Assembly (NCBI RefSeq): GCF_003054265.1
Contig: NZ_QBKT01000008.1
Span: 124,001-188,000 of the forward strand
DNA: 64,000 bases
Reading direction: 5' to 3'
Source of the DNA: Kordia periserrulae
GTDB lineage: Bacteria; Bacteroidota; Bacteroidia; Flavobacteriales; Flavobacteriaceae
Shown here in pieces: positions 19,018 to 27,122 of this stretch; position 1 is the stretch's first letter; each line of letters opens with the position of its first letter. The notes under the pieces were generated by a model. That model saw only the letters and a program-made list of their open reading frames with translations. It did no database searches and was not told where the DNA came from. The translations under genes were made by a program, and so were the position numbers.

Positions 19018-19410
19018 ATGAGGATAGATAAATACTTATGGTGTGTGCGTTATTACAAGACACGAAATATAGCAACAACAGCTTGTAAAAAGGGACATGT
19101 TAAGGTAAATGGTGCTACAGTAAAGCCATCAAGAGAAGTGTATGCAACGGATAAAATTGAGGTTCGAAAAGATCAAATAACGCGTCATTTAACCGTGTTA
19201 GACATTCCGCCGAGTCGCGTTGGCGCTAAGTTAGTTGATATTTATCGTGTGGATACGACTCCGAAAGAAAATTTTGATCATTTAGAATTGTTAAAACACG
19301 CTAAAGACCATTATCGCAAACAAGGAACGGGAAGACCTACTAAAAAGGATCGCCGTGAAATTGATGAATATCTCGATGATAGTTTTGACCATGATGAAAG
19401 TTATTCTTAA
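19018..19410 (+). CDS. S4-domain RNA-binding protein, Hsp15-like
   Basis: A 130-residue protein with an N-terminal S4 domain (MRIDKYLWCVRYYKTRNIAT, then KKGHVKVNGATVKPSREV). It has a basic C-terminal tail with GRPTKKDRREI. Hsp15 family members bind 50S subunits carrying nascent chains after heat shock. Length and domain order match. Followed by a phosphoribosyltransferase gene in the same direction. Confidence 0.9.
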   Translation: MRIDKYLWCVRYYKTRNIATTACKKGHVKVNGATVKPSREVYATDKIEVRKDQITRHLTVLDIPPSRVGAKLVDIYRVDTTPKENFDHLELLKHAKDHYRKQGTGRPTKKDRREIDEYLDDSFDHDESYS

Positions 19411-19446
19411 TTTTACTCGATAAACCGAGATTTAAAATCGTACTAC

Positions 19447-19947
19447 ATGACTGTAACGGGAAATATCATTCTAAATCACCAGCAAATTCAACATAAAACG
19501 CGCCGCATTGCCTATCAAATTCTGGAATCGAATGTGAACGAAGAAGAAATTATCATTGCTGGAATTGCTGATAATGGATTTGTTTTTTCGCAAAAAATAA
19601 AGACAGAATTAGAAAAAATCACAGATGCTACCATTACGTTGTGTGAAGTTGTTATTGACAAGTTGAATCCGCTAAATCCTATCCGAACTTCATTAGAAAT
19701 TACCGATTACATCAACAAACCTTTGGTATTAGTTGACGATGTTTTAAACTCTGGAACGACCTTAATTTATGGTGTAAAACATTTTTTAGATGTGCCTTTA
19801 AAGAATTTTAAAACGGCAGTGCTGGTCAATCGAAATCATAAAAAGTATCCTATAAAAGCTGATTTTAAAGGCATTTCTTTATCTACTTCCATCCAAGAAC
19901 ATATTGATGTGGTATTTGCAGAAGAAGACACTGCATATTTAATTTAG
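19447..19947 (+). CDS. Phosphoribosyltransferase-family protein (PyrR-like)
   Basis: A 166-residue type I phosphoribosyltransferase fold. The PRPP loop is LVLVDDVLNSGTTLIYG and the flexible region is IAGIADNGFVFSQ. Size resembles PyrR/Hpt-type enzymes, but no uracil-specific residues can be identified by eye. Its stop overlaps the 3' end of the convergent shikimate kinase gene by 9 bp. Confidence 0.85.
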   Translation: MTVTGNIILNHQQIQHKTRRIAYQILESNVNEEEIIIAGIADNGFVFSQKIKTELEKITDATITLCEVVIDKLNPLNPIRTSLEITDYINKPLVLVDDVLNSGTTLIYGVKHFLDVPLKNFKTAVLVNRNHKKYPIKADFKGISLSTSIQEHIDVVFAEEDTAYLI

Positions 19948-20454
19948 GAGTTTTTTAATTTCCGCTACTATTTCTTCAACTGTTTTACAGTCAGTTACAA
20001 CGTTGTGTGTCGCTTGTTGATAAAACACATTGCGTTCAAAAAGATGTTTTCCAATAAATTCTGGCAAATCTTCATCAGAAATATTACGAATTAACGGTCT
20101 TTTTGATTTTTCGTCTTTCACTCTACTGATAATTTCTTTGATGGATGTCTGCAAATAAAACGTATCAATCGTGTACTCATGAATTAAATTCATATTATTA
20201 GCATAACAAGGTGTTCCACCGCCTAAAGACAAAATTATATCTGTTTGCATTTCCAAAACTTCTTTGAGATACTGATGTTCTTTCATTCGAAAGTAAATTT
20301 CTCCCTGTGTTTCAAAAATCTCAGCAATGGTTTTCTCTTCTTTTTGTTCTATATAATTGTCTAAATCAATTACAGGCATTTCTAATGCAGTTCCTAATAA
20401 TTTTGAAACCGCAGTCTTTCCACTTGCCATATATCCTAAAAGTACAATTGTCAT
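19939..20454 (-). CDS. aroK: Shikimate kinase
   Basis: Phosphorylates shikimate at the 3-OH in aromatic amino acid synthesis. The 171-residue protein shows Walker A GYMASGKTAVSKLLG, the substrate motif DLDNYIEQKEEKTIAEIF, ILSLGGGTPCYANN, and the lid arginine in SKRPLIRN. Full length. Confidence 0.95.
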   Translation of the reverse strand: MTIVLLGYMASGKTAVSKLLGTALEMPVIDLDNYIEQKEEKTIAEIFETQGEIYFRMKEHQYLKEVLEMQTDIILSLGGGTPCYANNMNLIHEYTIDTFYLQTSIKEIISRVKDEKSKRPLIRNISDEDLPEFIGKHLFERNVFYQQATHNVVTDCKTVEEIVAEIKKLLN

Positions 20455-20531
20455 TTTACTATTATAAATAATTTATTTTTAAGCCCTTACAAAAATCAGA
20501 AAAAAAAAGACAAATTTATATTAAAAAAGCC

Positions 20532-20561
20532 TTGAAAAATAAAATTATGATGTTATATTTG
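20532..20561 (+). promoter_or_regulatory. Promoter of the tRNA cluster
   Basis: TTG at 20532-20534, 19 nt, then TATATTTG at 20554-20561. This is a good match to the Bacteroidota housekeeping promoter. The first tRNA begins 38 bp further on. Confidence 0.75.
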
Positions 20562-20599
20562 CACCCGCATTCGGAAAGAGATATTTATTCTTTTTGATT

Positions 20600-20672
20600 G
20601 ACCTGGTAGCTCAGTTGGTAGAGCATCTCCCTTTTAAGGAGAGGGTCCTGGGTTCGAGCCCCAGCCAGGTCA
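20600..20672 (+). tRNA. tRNA-Lys(TTT), copy 1
   Basis: A 73-nt cloverleaf. The acceptor stem is GACCTGG/CCAGGTC, the anticodon stem TCTCC/GGAGA surrounds loop CTTTTAA (anticodon TTT), and the T arm contains GGTTCGAGCC. CCA is not encoded. Confidence 0.96.
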
Positions 20673-20787
20673 CAAAGTGACATAAAGTCGAATGACTTTG
20701 AGTGCTAAAAGCACTTTGGGGCGATAAGTTTATAGTAAACTTACTGAAATAAGCCCCAGCCAAGTGACAAAGGTCAAAAGGTCTTAC

Positions 20788-20860
20788 GACCTGGTAGCTC
20801 AGTTGGTAGAGCATCTCCCTTTTAAGGAGAGGGTCCTGGGTTCGAGCCCCAGCCAGGTCA
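20788..20860 (+). tRNA. tRNA-Lys(TTT), copy 2
   Basis: Identical to copy 1 over all 73 nt. The 115-nt spacer between the copies contains a degenerate piece of the tRNA 3' end (20752-20770). Confidence 0.96.
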
Positions 20861-20910
20861 CAAAATGAGTTAAGCAATTGCTTAACTTTTTTTATTTTTG
20901 CAAAGCACAT

Positions 20911-22554
20911 TTACCGAAGTGCTGGAATTGGTAGACAGGCATGGTTGAGGGCCATGTGTTCATTAGAGCGTGTGGGTTCGAGTCCCATCTTCGGTACTGA
21001 ATGGGACAAATGAACGTTTTCGTTTTTTTGTCCTTTTTTATTTTTGTTCGTAACTACTGATAATGAACTTATTAACTCCAGTACACTATTCGGTTTTGTG
21101 GTTCGACAGCTATCATTTTCTTTGTTAAAGTAGATTCCGTTAGGAAACAATAGGTTTTGTAATTTCTGCTTTTCCGTGTAACCTCCTAAACTCCACATTG
21201 TATGTAAGTTACAAGCTAACTTTAAAGATTTTTCAATATAGTTTTCAAGGTTCGACTTTTCTAAACTCGTTTTTTGTATTTCTTTCTCGATTTCGTTTAT
21301 CTCATTTTTGAATTTGATGGAAAACTTATCGTAGATTGAATTGTCAATTTCCCCAATAGCGAAACGCTCTTGAATCTTCTCCAACTTTTCCTTTAATATC
21401 TTGAGATTGTATTTTAAACTCGCTGTATTGTCTTTATTTGAATTTGAAAAATAATCAAATGTGTACTTCAATTGCTTTTTTATTGGCGCGATTAATCTCT
21501 TATCAATTTGGTACGAATTCAGTATTTCTATAAATTGATTGTTTAGTGCTTTTGCACTTTTATTAGTACAACAAGATTTTGTGCCACATTTGTAATAATG
21601 AATGTTTTTCTTTTTGACAATATAGCCCGTCAAAGCTCTATTGCACTTACTACATCTTACAAAGCCACCTTTTAATGGAAGATTGATATTTGCTTTATGT
21701 TGTTTGTAATTGTGAGGATTGTTCAATTGTAAACCACTAGCTTTCAGAAATAGTTCTTTTGACACAATTGCTGGATGCTTTCCTTCTATGATTTCTCCAT
21801 TTAATAAATTGTGTGCAATGAGTCCGCAATACACAGGATTTTTAAATATTTTGGTTATGTGTTGTCTGAACATTTTTATGCCTTGCTTTTGAAGTCGCTC
21901 AACAATTTGTGTATTGGTTAGTCCTTCATTGACTTTCCAAAGAAATATATTTCTAATAATTTTTGCCTTTTCATCTTTGACAATAATCGGAGTATTTTTC
22001 TCGTCTCTCGCATTTTTATACCCAAACGGTGCTTTTCCCATCCAATATCCATTCAAAAGTCGCTGACGCATTCCCATGATGGTTTTGTCGCGGCGTTGGT
22101 CATTATCGTATTTACTAAAAAGTAGATTCAGATTTTGAAAAAACATTCCTGTTGATGTTTCCACATCGACGGGTTGCGTCACAGAAAGTACATTGATACC
22201 GATTCGTTTTAATTCTTCAACCATTGTGATGGCACTTGCACCCGCACGTGAAAATCGATCAATACTATACACGATGATAAAAGCAATTCTTTTCTTCTTT
22301 ACATACGAAATCATCTTTTTAAATTCTTTTCGGTCATCCGTTTTTGCACTTTCATACGTTCCGCCAAAATATTCTTTAATATCTAAATTGAGTCGTGTTG
22401 CGTATTGCGTGCATTGTATCTTTTGACTTTCCAAACTTGTATTGTCTTCCTGCTGTGAACCCGAAACCCTAGTGTAGATAACGGCTTCATTTTTTGTAAT
22501 TACCTTTTTCTTATTCTGCTTTGCGAAGATTTGAAATTGTTGAAGATTGCTCAT
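20911..22554 (-). CDS. Large serine recombinase (integrase/resolvase family)
   Basis: The 547-residue protein has a serine-recombinase catalytic domain (residues about 24-170). The nucleophile is in VIYTRVSGSQQEDNTS and YSIDRFSRAGASA is also present. The recombinase domain is at about 180-285 (GKAPFGYKNA, HITKIFKNPVYCGLI), the zinc ribbon is CSKC...CGTKSCC (about 298-325), and a coiled coil follows. The C-terminal 30 residues are the complement of the tRNA-Leu gene, with the stop at its 5' end. The normal end of the protein is therefore probably created by integration. It drives movement of the adjacent element. Confidence 0.9.
   Translation of the reverse strand: MSNLQQFQIFAKQNKKKVITKNEAVIYTRVSGSQQEDNTSLESQKIQCTQYATRLNLDIKEYFGGTYESAKTDDRKEFKKMISYVKKKRIAFIIVYSIDRFSRAGASAITMVEELKRIGINVLSVTQPVDVETSTGMFFQNLNLLFSKYDNDQRRDKTIMGMRQRLLNGYWMGKAPFGYKNARDEKNTPIIVKDEKAKIIRNIFLWKVNEGLTNTQIVERLQKQGIKMFRQHITKIFKNPVYCGLIAHNLLNGEIIEGKHPAIVSKELFLKASGLQLNNPHNYKQHKANINLPLKGGFVRCSKCNRALTGYIVKKKNIHYYKCGTKSCCTNKSAKALNNQFIEILNSYQIDKRLIAPIKKQLKYTFDYFSNSNKDNTASLKYNLKILKEKLEKIQERFAIGEIDNSIYDKFSIKFKNEINEIEKEIQKTSLEKSNLENYIEKSLKLACNLHTMWSLGGYTEKQKLQNLLFPNGIYFNKENDSCRTTKPNSVLELISSLSVVTNKNKKGQKNENVHLSHSVPKMGLEPTRSNEHMALNHACLPIPALR
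20913..20996 (+). tRNA. tRNA-Leu(GAG)
   Basis: An 84-nt tRNA with the long variable arm of a class II tRNA. The acceptor is ACCGAAG/CTTCGGT, the anticodon stem CATGG/CCATG surrounds TTGAGGG (anticodon GAG), and the T arm is GGGTTCGAGTCCC. The opposite-strand recombinase reading frame runs through the whole gene, so this is the probable integration site of the element to the right. Confidence 0.95.
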
Positions 22555-22711
22555 TTTCGGTAATAATTTGATGTGTTAATAATGCCAATTCTTTTAGCGT
22601 TTGTATGATATGTTCAGCTTCTTCCAAAGATATATCAGTCAAACCATCGAAGCTTTTTAATTCTTCAACGGAGATTGTTTTTAGCGTTGATATGTCTTTT
22701 ACATTTTCCAT
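22511..22711 (-). CDS. Small protein upstream of the recombinase
   Basis: A 66-residue acidic helical protein (from MENVKDISTLKTISVEELKS), using the ATG at 22711 rather than the upstream one four codons earlier. It overlaps the recombinase start by 44 bp, so the two are co-expressed. The size and place would suit a recombination directionality factor or accessory protein, but there is no homology that I recognise. Confidence 0.6.
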   Translation of the reverse strand: MENVKDISTLKTISVEELKSFDGLTDISLEEAEHIIQTLKELALLTHQIITENEQSSTISNLRKAE

Positions 22712-22956
22712 ACAAAGAAACAAGTCTACTACAAACCGTGATTGATAAAAGGTTTGTTTCTGTTCCTTGATTTGAAATTGTAAGATTGCTTAAAATCACA
22801 TTTAATATTACGAAGAATTGAAACAACTACCAACACTTCTCCTATTAATTAACAGTTAAAATCTTACTATTTTAAATCAATAAACACTTTTTAATTTTTA
22901 TTTAGTAACTCTTCTGTAGTCTTTCAAAGATGAAAAGAAAAAAATACACTTTTCGC

Positions 22957-23016
22957 GATTCGACTGGATTTGATTGGATTTGACCAGATTCGATTAGATT
23001 CGACGAGATTATATTA
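22957..23016 (+). repeat. Decamer repeat set 1 (GATTYGAYTN)
   Basis: Six head-to-tail 10-bp units starting GATT (GATTCGACTG, GATTTGATTG, GATTTGACCA and so on), exactly one helical turn apart. It lies in the 1.1-kb gene-free region upstream of the recombinase operon. Confidence 0.9.
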
Positions 23017-23095
23017 CTTTTTTTTAAAAACTAGTTCTTTGAAAGAACCTTTTCAAAGATTGTATTTTTCGATAATATGCTTACTTCATAATGTA

Positions 23096-23151
23096 GGATA
23101 GTGTCGGATAATGAAGGATTGTGACAGATTATGTCGGATAGGACTGATTAA
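23096..23151 (+). repeat. Decamer repeat set 2 (GGATANTGTC)
   Basis: Five full units and one partial unit of the form GGATAGTGTC, GGATAATGAA, GGATTGTGAC, AGATTATGTC, GGATAGGACT. They are again phased at 10 bp but have a different core from set 1. Confidence 0.88.
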
Positions 23152-23189
23152 AACAAATATGGAATCAGTAACTATTGTGAAATTTCCAC

Positions 23190-23597
23190 TTGTTGCAAAT
23201 TGTTGCGTTTTGTTGCAAGTTGTTGCGAAACCCAATCTTATAGTTTTTTAGTAACATAACTAAATAACTGTAAGGGAAAATCAGGATAAGACAACATTGA
23301 TTCTTGTTGCAAGTTGTTACTTTTCGTTGCAAACCGTTTCAGGATTCAATTGATTTTAATTGAAACTGATTGATAGTCATTTATTTAGGTATAGCAAGTA
23401 TCAAAAATAGATAATATAAGATAGAATCAATGCCCTTGAAACTTGTTCAAAGTTGTTGTTTCTTGTTGCGACTTGTTGCAAACTGTTGCGTTTTGTTGCT
23501 AATCGTTGCATTTTAAGTAGCAAACAGCTTTTTTTTATAAGATTTTTACATTGATTCTTGTTGCAAGTTGTTGCTAATTGTTGCAAACTGTTGCAAA
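23190..23597 (+). repeat. Decamer repeat set 3 (TTGTTGCAAN), four blocks
   Basis: Four blocks of 10-bp units with core TTGTTGC: 23190-23229, 23304-23343, 23443-23512 and 23558-23597. Most units are TTGTTGCAAN or TTGTTGCGTT. The blocks are separated by about 45-100 bp of plain AT-rich DNA. A 61-codon minus-strand ORF here is only a by-product of the repeats. Confidence 0.92.
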
Positions 23598-23834
23598 ATT
23601 ATTTACGGAAAACCATAAAATTCATTCGTATTCTAATTCATTCGTGTTAATTTTTACTCTTTGAGGTCAATATTTTATCCTTTTTGGCGAATAATTACTG
23701 TAAATTATTTATGTTTGTTGTTGTTATTACTTACGTAGTGTAACGAAAGAACACTAAAAATAAATAAGTGTATTTCTGTTTTATATATGTAAATGGTAGA
23801 TTTGAGTGTAACAAAAATCTAAAATATTTACATT

Positions 23835-23984
23835 ATGAAAACAAGAAGTTATTTTTTAGCAGTAGTAGCATTATTTATTTTCAGCAACTATAGTTGTACT
23901 GAAGTAGATTCAATAACAGAAGAAGATTCAATTAACAATGTACAAGCAATTGAAGACGGCGAAATCACGGACGACGATATATAA
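23835..23984 (+). CDS. Small lipoprotein
   Basis: A 49-residue protein beginning MKTRSYFLAVVALFIFSNYSC, a lipoprotein-like signal with the Cys at residue 21. The mature part is 28 very acidic residues ending ITDDDI. A TAGATTTG box at 23797-23804 could be its promoter. It is a cargo gene of the element, function unknown. Confidence 0.65.
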   Translation: MKTRSYFLAVVALFIFSNYSCTEVDSITEEDSINNVQAIEDGEITDDDI

Positions 23985-24153
23985 AATAGTTGCTTTTATT
24001 ATAGTAACGACATTACTAATATATCTACACGATCTTATACCCAAAGGGAGCGGAAAAATAGGAAAATCGTCCCTTCGGGTATATTTTTATACTGTCAATT
24101 CTGAATTGAGATTTTTATTAGTCTGGATTCTTGTGTATATATTAGCTAATTAG
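23938..24153 (+). CDS. Small two-helix membrane protein
   Basis: A 71-residue frame with two hydrophobic segments (IYKIVAFIIVTTLLIYL and LRFLLVWILVYILAN). It overlaps the end of the small lipoprotein gene in another frame, and the first 15 residues look like read-through rather than real protein. A downstream non-ATG start near 23985 is possible. The helices argue that it is real, but it remains uncertain. Confidence 0.4.
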   Translation: MYKQLKTAKSRTTIYKIVAFIIVTTLLIYLHDLIPKGSGKIGKSSLRVYFYTVNSELRFLLVWILVYILAN

Positions 24154-24197
24154 CTAAAGGAAAAATATGGCGATTCGTGATTTGGTTGCCAATTTTA

Positions 24198-24350
24198 ATG
24201 ACCACTTACCAATTATTAATAAGAGTTTTTAGCTTACAAACTACATCATACAACGATTTCAATTTTAAATTCGTTGTCTCCCTACTATTGTTTATAGCCT
24301 TAATCATATTTTATTTTACCCGCAAGCGAAAAGAGTACACGAATGAGTAA
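24198..24350 (+). CDS. Small single-pass membrane protein
   Basis: A 50-residue protein with one strong membrane helix (FKFVVSLLLFIALIIFYF) and a basic end (TRKRKEYTNE), indicating a cytosolic C-terminus. Its stop overlaps the next start (ATGAGTAA), which is good evidence for translational coupling. Confidence 0.55.
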   Translation: MTTYQLLIRVFSLQTTSYNDFNFKFVVSLLLFIALIIFYFTRKRKEYTNE

Positions 24351-24504
24351 TAAGAATATTTTAAAGGAAATAGATTTCTTTTTAGAAAACAAAATGGCAT
24401 ATTCTGCTGAAGAAAGAAAAGCTATTAAGAAAATACTGCGAGAAACTTTAAAAGGATTGGGCGATTCAGTTGTTAATTTTATTGATAAAGAAAATAATAA
24501 GTAG
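24343..24504 (+). CDS. Small soluble helical protein
   Basis: A 53-residue, wholly helical protein (EIDFFLENKMAYSAEERKAI onward), coupled to the membrane protein before it. It converges with the repressor gene, whose stop is 1 bp away. The size and position resemble small regulators of mobile elements, but no motif confirms this. Confidence 0.55.
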   Translation: MSNKNILKEIDFFLENKMAYSAEERKAIKKILRETLKGLGDSVVNFIDKENNK

Positions 24505-24505
24505 T

Positions 24506-24931
24506 TTAGTTTTTCTGCTTTTCAGCTTGCTCTTCTTTGTAATCATCAAAGTCGAGCCTAAGTTCTCCAATATTCTTGACCAATAATTTTATATCAGTTC
24601 GCATATCATCAAGTAAAGGACTCACAAGTTTTACTACACTACGCGCAATTATAGTTTCTATAGTACTTTTATTTTTAGACTCTATTTCAGAACCTTCTGC
24701 TAATTCACTTAGCATATTTCCTTTTCCTAATAACAACCAATATGGGTTAATATTTTTATAAATAGTCAAAATAGTGACTATTTTATCACCTCCTAATTCA
24801 CTTTGAGCGCCTTTTCCTTTAAAGTTAGATGCAGAAATACCTGTTTTTTCAAAAAAACTTTTCTTTGTTAATCCTTGACTATCAATATATTGAAGCACTC
24901 TACTTTTTATAGGTGATAAAATTTTGTCCAT
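24506..24931 (-). CDS. CI-like HTH repressor
   Basis: A 141-residue protein with an N-terminal helix-turn-helix of the phage CI/XRE type (VLQYIDSQGLTKKSFFEKTG, SASNFKGKG, ILTIYKNINPYWLLLGKGNM). A helical C-terminal half lacks the S24 peptidase residues. A perfect 16-bp palindrome sits just before its start codon, fitting autoregulation. It probably keeps the integrated element quiescent. Confidence 0.85.
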   Translation of the reverse strand: MDKILSPIKSRVLQYIDSQGLTKKSFFEKTGISASNFKGKGAQSELGGDKIVTILTIYKNINPYWLLLGKGNMLSELAEGSEIESKNKSTIETIIARSVVKLVSPLLDDMRTDIKLLVKNIGELRLDFDDYKEEQAEKQKN

Positions 24932-24943
24932 TTTTTTGTTTAA

Positions 24944-24959
24944 AGTCTAAATTTAGACT
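24944..24959. promoter_or_regulatory. Probable operator of the CI-like repressor
   Basis: The perfect palindrome AGTCTAAATTTAGACT, centred 20 bp upstream of the repressor start codon. It is in a position to block the repressor's own promoter. Confidence 0.7.
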
Positions 24960-25139
24960 ATTTTTGATATGTTACATTGTAAATCTATGAAAAAAACACG
25001 AAACCTTGTGTCAAAACGCAAAGTTTCAAGGCGGTAAACCTTTGTCTTTTCATAGTATGATGTTTGTTACACCCTAGAGATTCCCCTTTCCCTTAAAACT
25101 GTATTGCTTAATAAAATAACTAATTCTAATGTTAAAATT

Positions 25140-26351
25140 ATGAAGCAAAAACTCGCAAATTATTTAAAACTAGGAATTCTATTTTTTGGAATTTCTCTAT
25201 TATTATTTGGTTGTCAAAGTGATGATCAAATTATTGTACATGATGAACACTCTCATTTGGAAAAAGGGAGAATTGAGAATTTCAGCAAACTTAACTCATT
25301 TGTTGAAACACTTAATAAGAAACCTAACGACGAAGTTGGTAGTAAAACAACTTCATTGGAAACTGCTAATGGTTTTGATATTATCAACGACCAAGACTTG
25401 TATATTCAAGAAAAAGATGGTGTAGAAACATTTTCGATTCCTATTCATAAGCACCATCAAAAAGCAAAAACATTTAGTAATCTGATAGTTAGTTTTAGCG
25501 ATACAGAACCTACTCAGGCTTTTATTCTTACCTATCACCCCGAAGATACTTATATACAAGCAGTCAGCACGAATGAACAAACACCATTTTTAGGTAATAT
25601 TAGTAAAGAAATTGTAAACTATGACGGTAGTTTAGAGTATCTAAAAATTGGAGAAGCAGAAGATTGTGAAACATTTACAATCAGGTATTGCACTTTTGGA
25701 GAAGAAACGGGAAATGTACACATAGGTGGTTCAAATTGTACAGAAGGCTACTATTGGGATGAAAGTGTTACTATTTGTAATGATGACGAATACTCTTTAC
25801 AAGATATTCCTTATGCTACTGGCGGCAATCCTGTTGAAAATTCAACAAATAGCGGAGACTACTCAACTTCGGGAACTAACTCAGGCGACACGACTACACA
25901 AAATCCTTTAGTTGTACCAAATCCGCCAAGAACTTTTTCTATTGTAAATATAGATGCCATGTCATTAGAAATGACAGAATGGCTCAATCAACCTGAAAAT
26001 ATTGAGTTCAAGGAAGAAATGATAAAATTCTTGGACGAAGAAGGACATTTGCCCAATACAGATTTAGAAGCCTATTTACTTGTCAAATCAGAATCATCGT
26101 CAACGCAATGGCAAGACTATTCAGGTTCTTTCAATAATATTCCGTCGTTACAATTTAGCCAAATTCGACACGAAGTAGATTATTCAAGAGGTTATACATA
26201 CACCGAAGTCAAACTTTTAAATGGTGACACTATTTTATATGGTGATTTTGCAAGAACTATTGATGAAGATGGCAATAGCTTCACAACAGAGCCTGACGAA
26301 CGAATATTTTACAACAGTAAAGAAAAACAAGCGACTTTTCACAATTCCTGA
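25140..26351 (+). CDS. Lipoprotein N-terminal part of a PoNe-type polymorphic toxin (frameshifted)
   Basis: The first 403 residues of a toxin. The start is MKQKLANYLKLG at the ATG 25140, preferred over an upstream TTG. The lipobox is at LLLFGCQSDD, followed by a long beta-rich export or display region and a Thr/Ser/Gly linker (about 235-265). The frame ends 29 bp after an A5 run at 26323-26327. Restoring one base joins it to the frame of the next entry (KRLFTIPEPYNQYP), which carries the nuclease. Intact, the protein would be about 660 residues. Confidence 0.75.
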   Translation: MKQKLANYLKLGILFFGISLLLFGCQSDDQIIVHDEHSHLEKGRIENFSKLNSFVETLNKKPNDEVGSKTTSLETANGFDIINDQDLYIQEKDGVETFSIPIHKHHQKAKTFSNLIVSFSDTEPTQAFILTYHPEDTYIQAVSTNEQTPFLGNISKEIVNYDGSLEYLKIGEAEDCETFTIRYCTFGEETGNVHIGGSNCTEGYYWDESVTICNDDEYSLQDIPYATGGNPVENSTNSGDYSTSGTNSGDTTTQNPLVVPNPPRTFSIVNIDAMSLEMTEWLNQPENIEFKEEMIKFLDEEGHLPNTDLEAYLLVKSESSSTQWQDYSGSFNNIPSLQFSQIRHEVDYSRGYTYTEVKLLNGDTILYGDFARTIDEDGNSFTTEPDERIFYNSKEKQATFHNS

Positions 26352-27105
26352 ACCTTACAATCAATATCCTAGTGTTGATCTCAGTCATTTATGGACAAAC
26401 TTTTGGGGTGCGGTTCAAGTAGGCGTTCGGTATTGTACGCCTTTAGAAGATTTTGTAATTCTCATTGACGGAAAAGATTTCGATGGTGTTGAGCAAAGCA
26501 GAGCCGTTTCGGGAATATCTATTTTAATTGATAACACACCATTTGGAAAAGTATTCAAAATCGTAAAAAGAGCAGGGCAAACTATTGACGCTTCCATTCC
26601 AATCGTTAGACGATTTACGACAACTATTTTCAAAGTTCAAAGAAAATTAGTCAAAGAATACAAAGGTGTCGTGAGTACAATGTCAAATCTCAGAAAAGGA
26701 AATTTTGGAGAAATGGCAACTGATGTTGACTTAATTAGCAAAGGCTATCAAGATTTACATGTAAACAGAATTTCCAATATAGACACACCGACGAGTCAAG
26801 GAATTGACCATGTATTTAAAAATCCTGAAACTGGGCAATATTTAATAGTGGAATCAAAATATACAGGCTCGTCTTCACTAAGCACGTTAGCAGATGGTAC
26901 AAGGCAAATGAGTGATGATTGGATTGTTGGTGGAGATAGATTATTTAACGCAATCGGGCAAGATGCAGATTTGTACAATGATATTATCAACAATGGTTAC
27001 GAAAGAATACTAGCAAAGGCATATCCTGACGGAACAGTTGTATATAGAAAAATTGGTGCGGATGGTTATGTAATTTTAGGAAATGCAGGAAATTTCACTC
27101 CCTAA
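26221..27105 (+). CDS. PoNe DNase domain of a polymorphic toxin (out of frame with its N-terminus)
   Basis: The usable part is from about 26320 onward. It contains a pre-toxin region (VDLSHLWTNFWGAVQVGVRY) and then the PoNe (PD-(D/E)xK nuclease effector) domain. Key residues are GNFGEMATDVDL, SQGIDHVF, the catalytic strand YLIVESKYTG, and the family hallmark RQMSDDWI followed by DRLF. It would degrade DNA of competing cells. The listed start overlaps the previous frame and is unlikely to be a true start. The gene is followed 17 bp later by PoNi immunity. Confidence 0.72.
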   Translation: MVTLFYMVILQELLMKMAIASQQSLTNEYFTTVKKNKRLFTIPEPYNQYPSVDLSHLWTNFWGAVQVGVRYCTPLEDFVILIDGKDFDGVEQSRAVSGISILIDNTPFGKVFKIVKRAGQTIDASIPIVRRFTTTIFKVQRKLVKEYKGVVSTMSNLRKGNFGEMATDVDLISKGYQDLHVNRISNIDTPTSQGIDHVFKNPETGQYLIVESKYTGSSSLSTLADGTRQMSDDWIVGGDRLFNAIGQDADLYNDIINNGYERILAKAYPDGTVVYRKIGADGYVILGNAGNFTP

Positions 27106-27122
27106 ATTTATATCTTTGAGTT

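Noticed and set aside
20611-20910. 99-codon ORF over the tRNA-Lys genes
   Set aside because: A classic spurious ORF in antisense to two tRNA copies (the LAGARTQDPLLK peptide is tRNA-derived).
23401-23586. 61-codon minus-strand ORF rich in QQLATTCNK-like words
   Set aside because: It lies wholly on the TTGTTGCAAN decamer repeats, and its periodicity comes from the DNA repeat.
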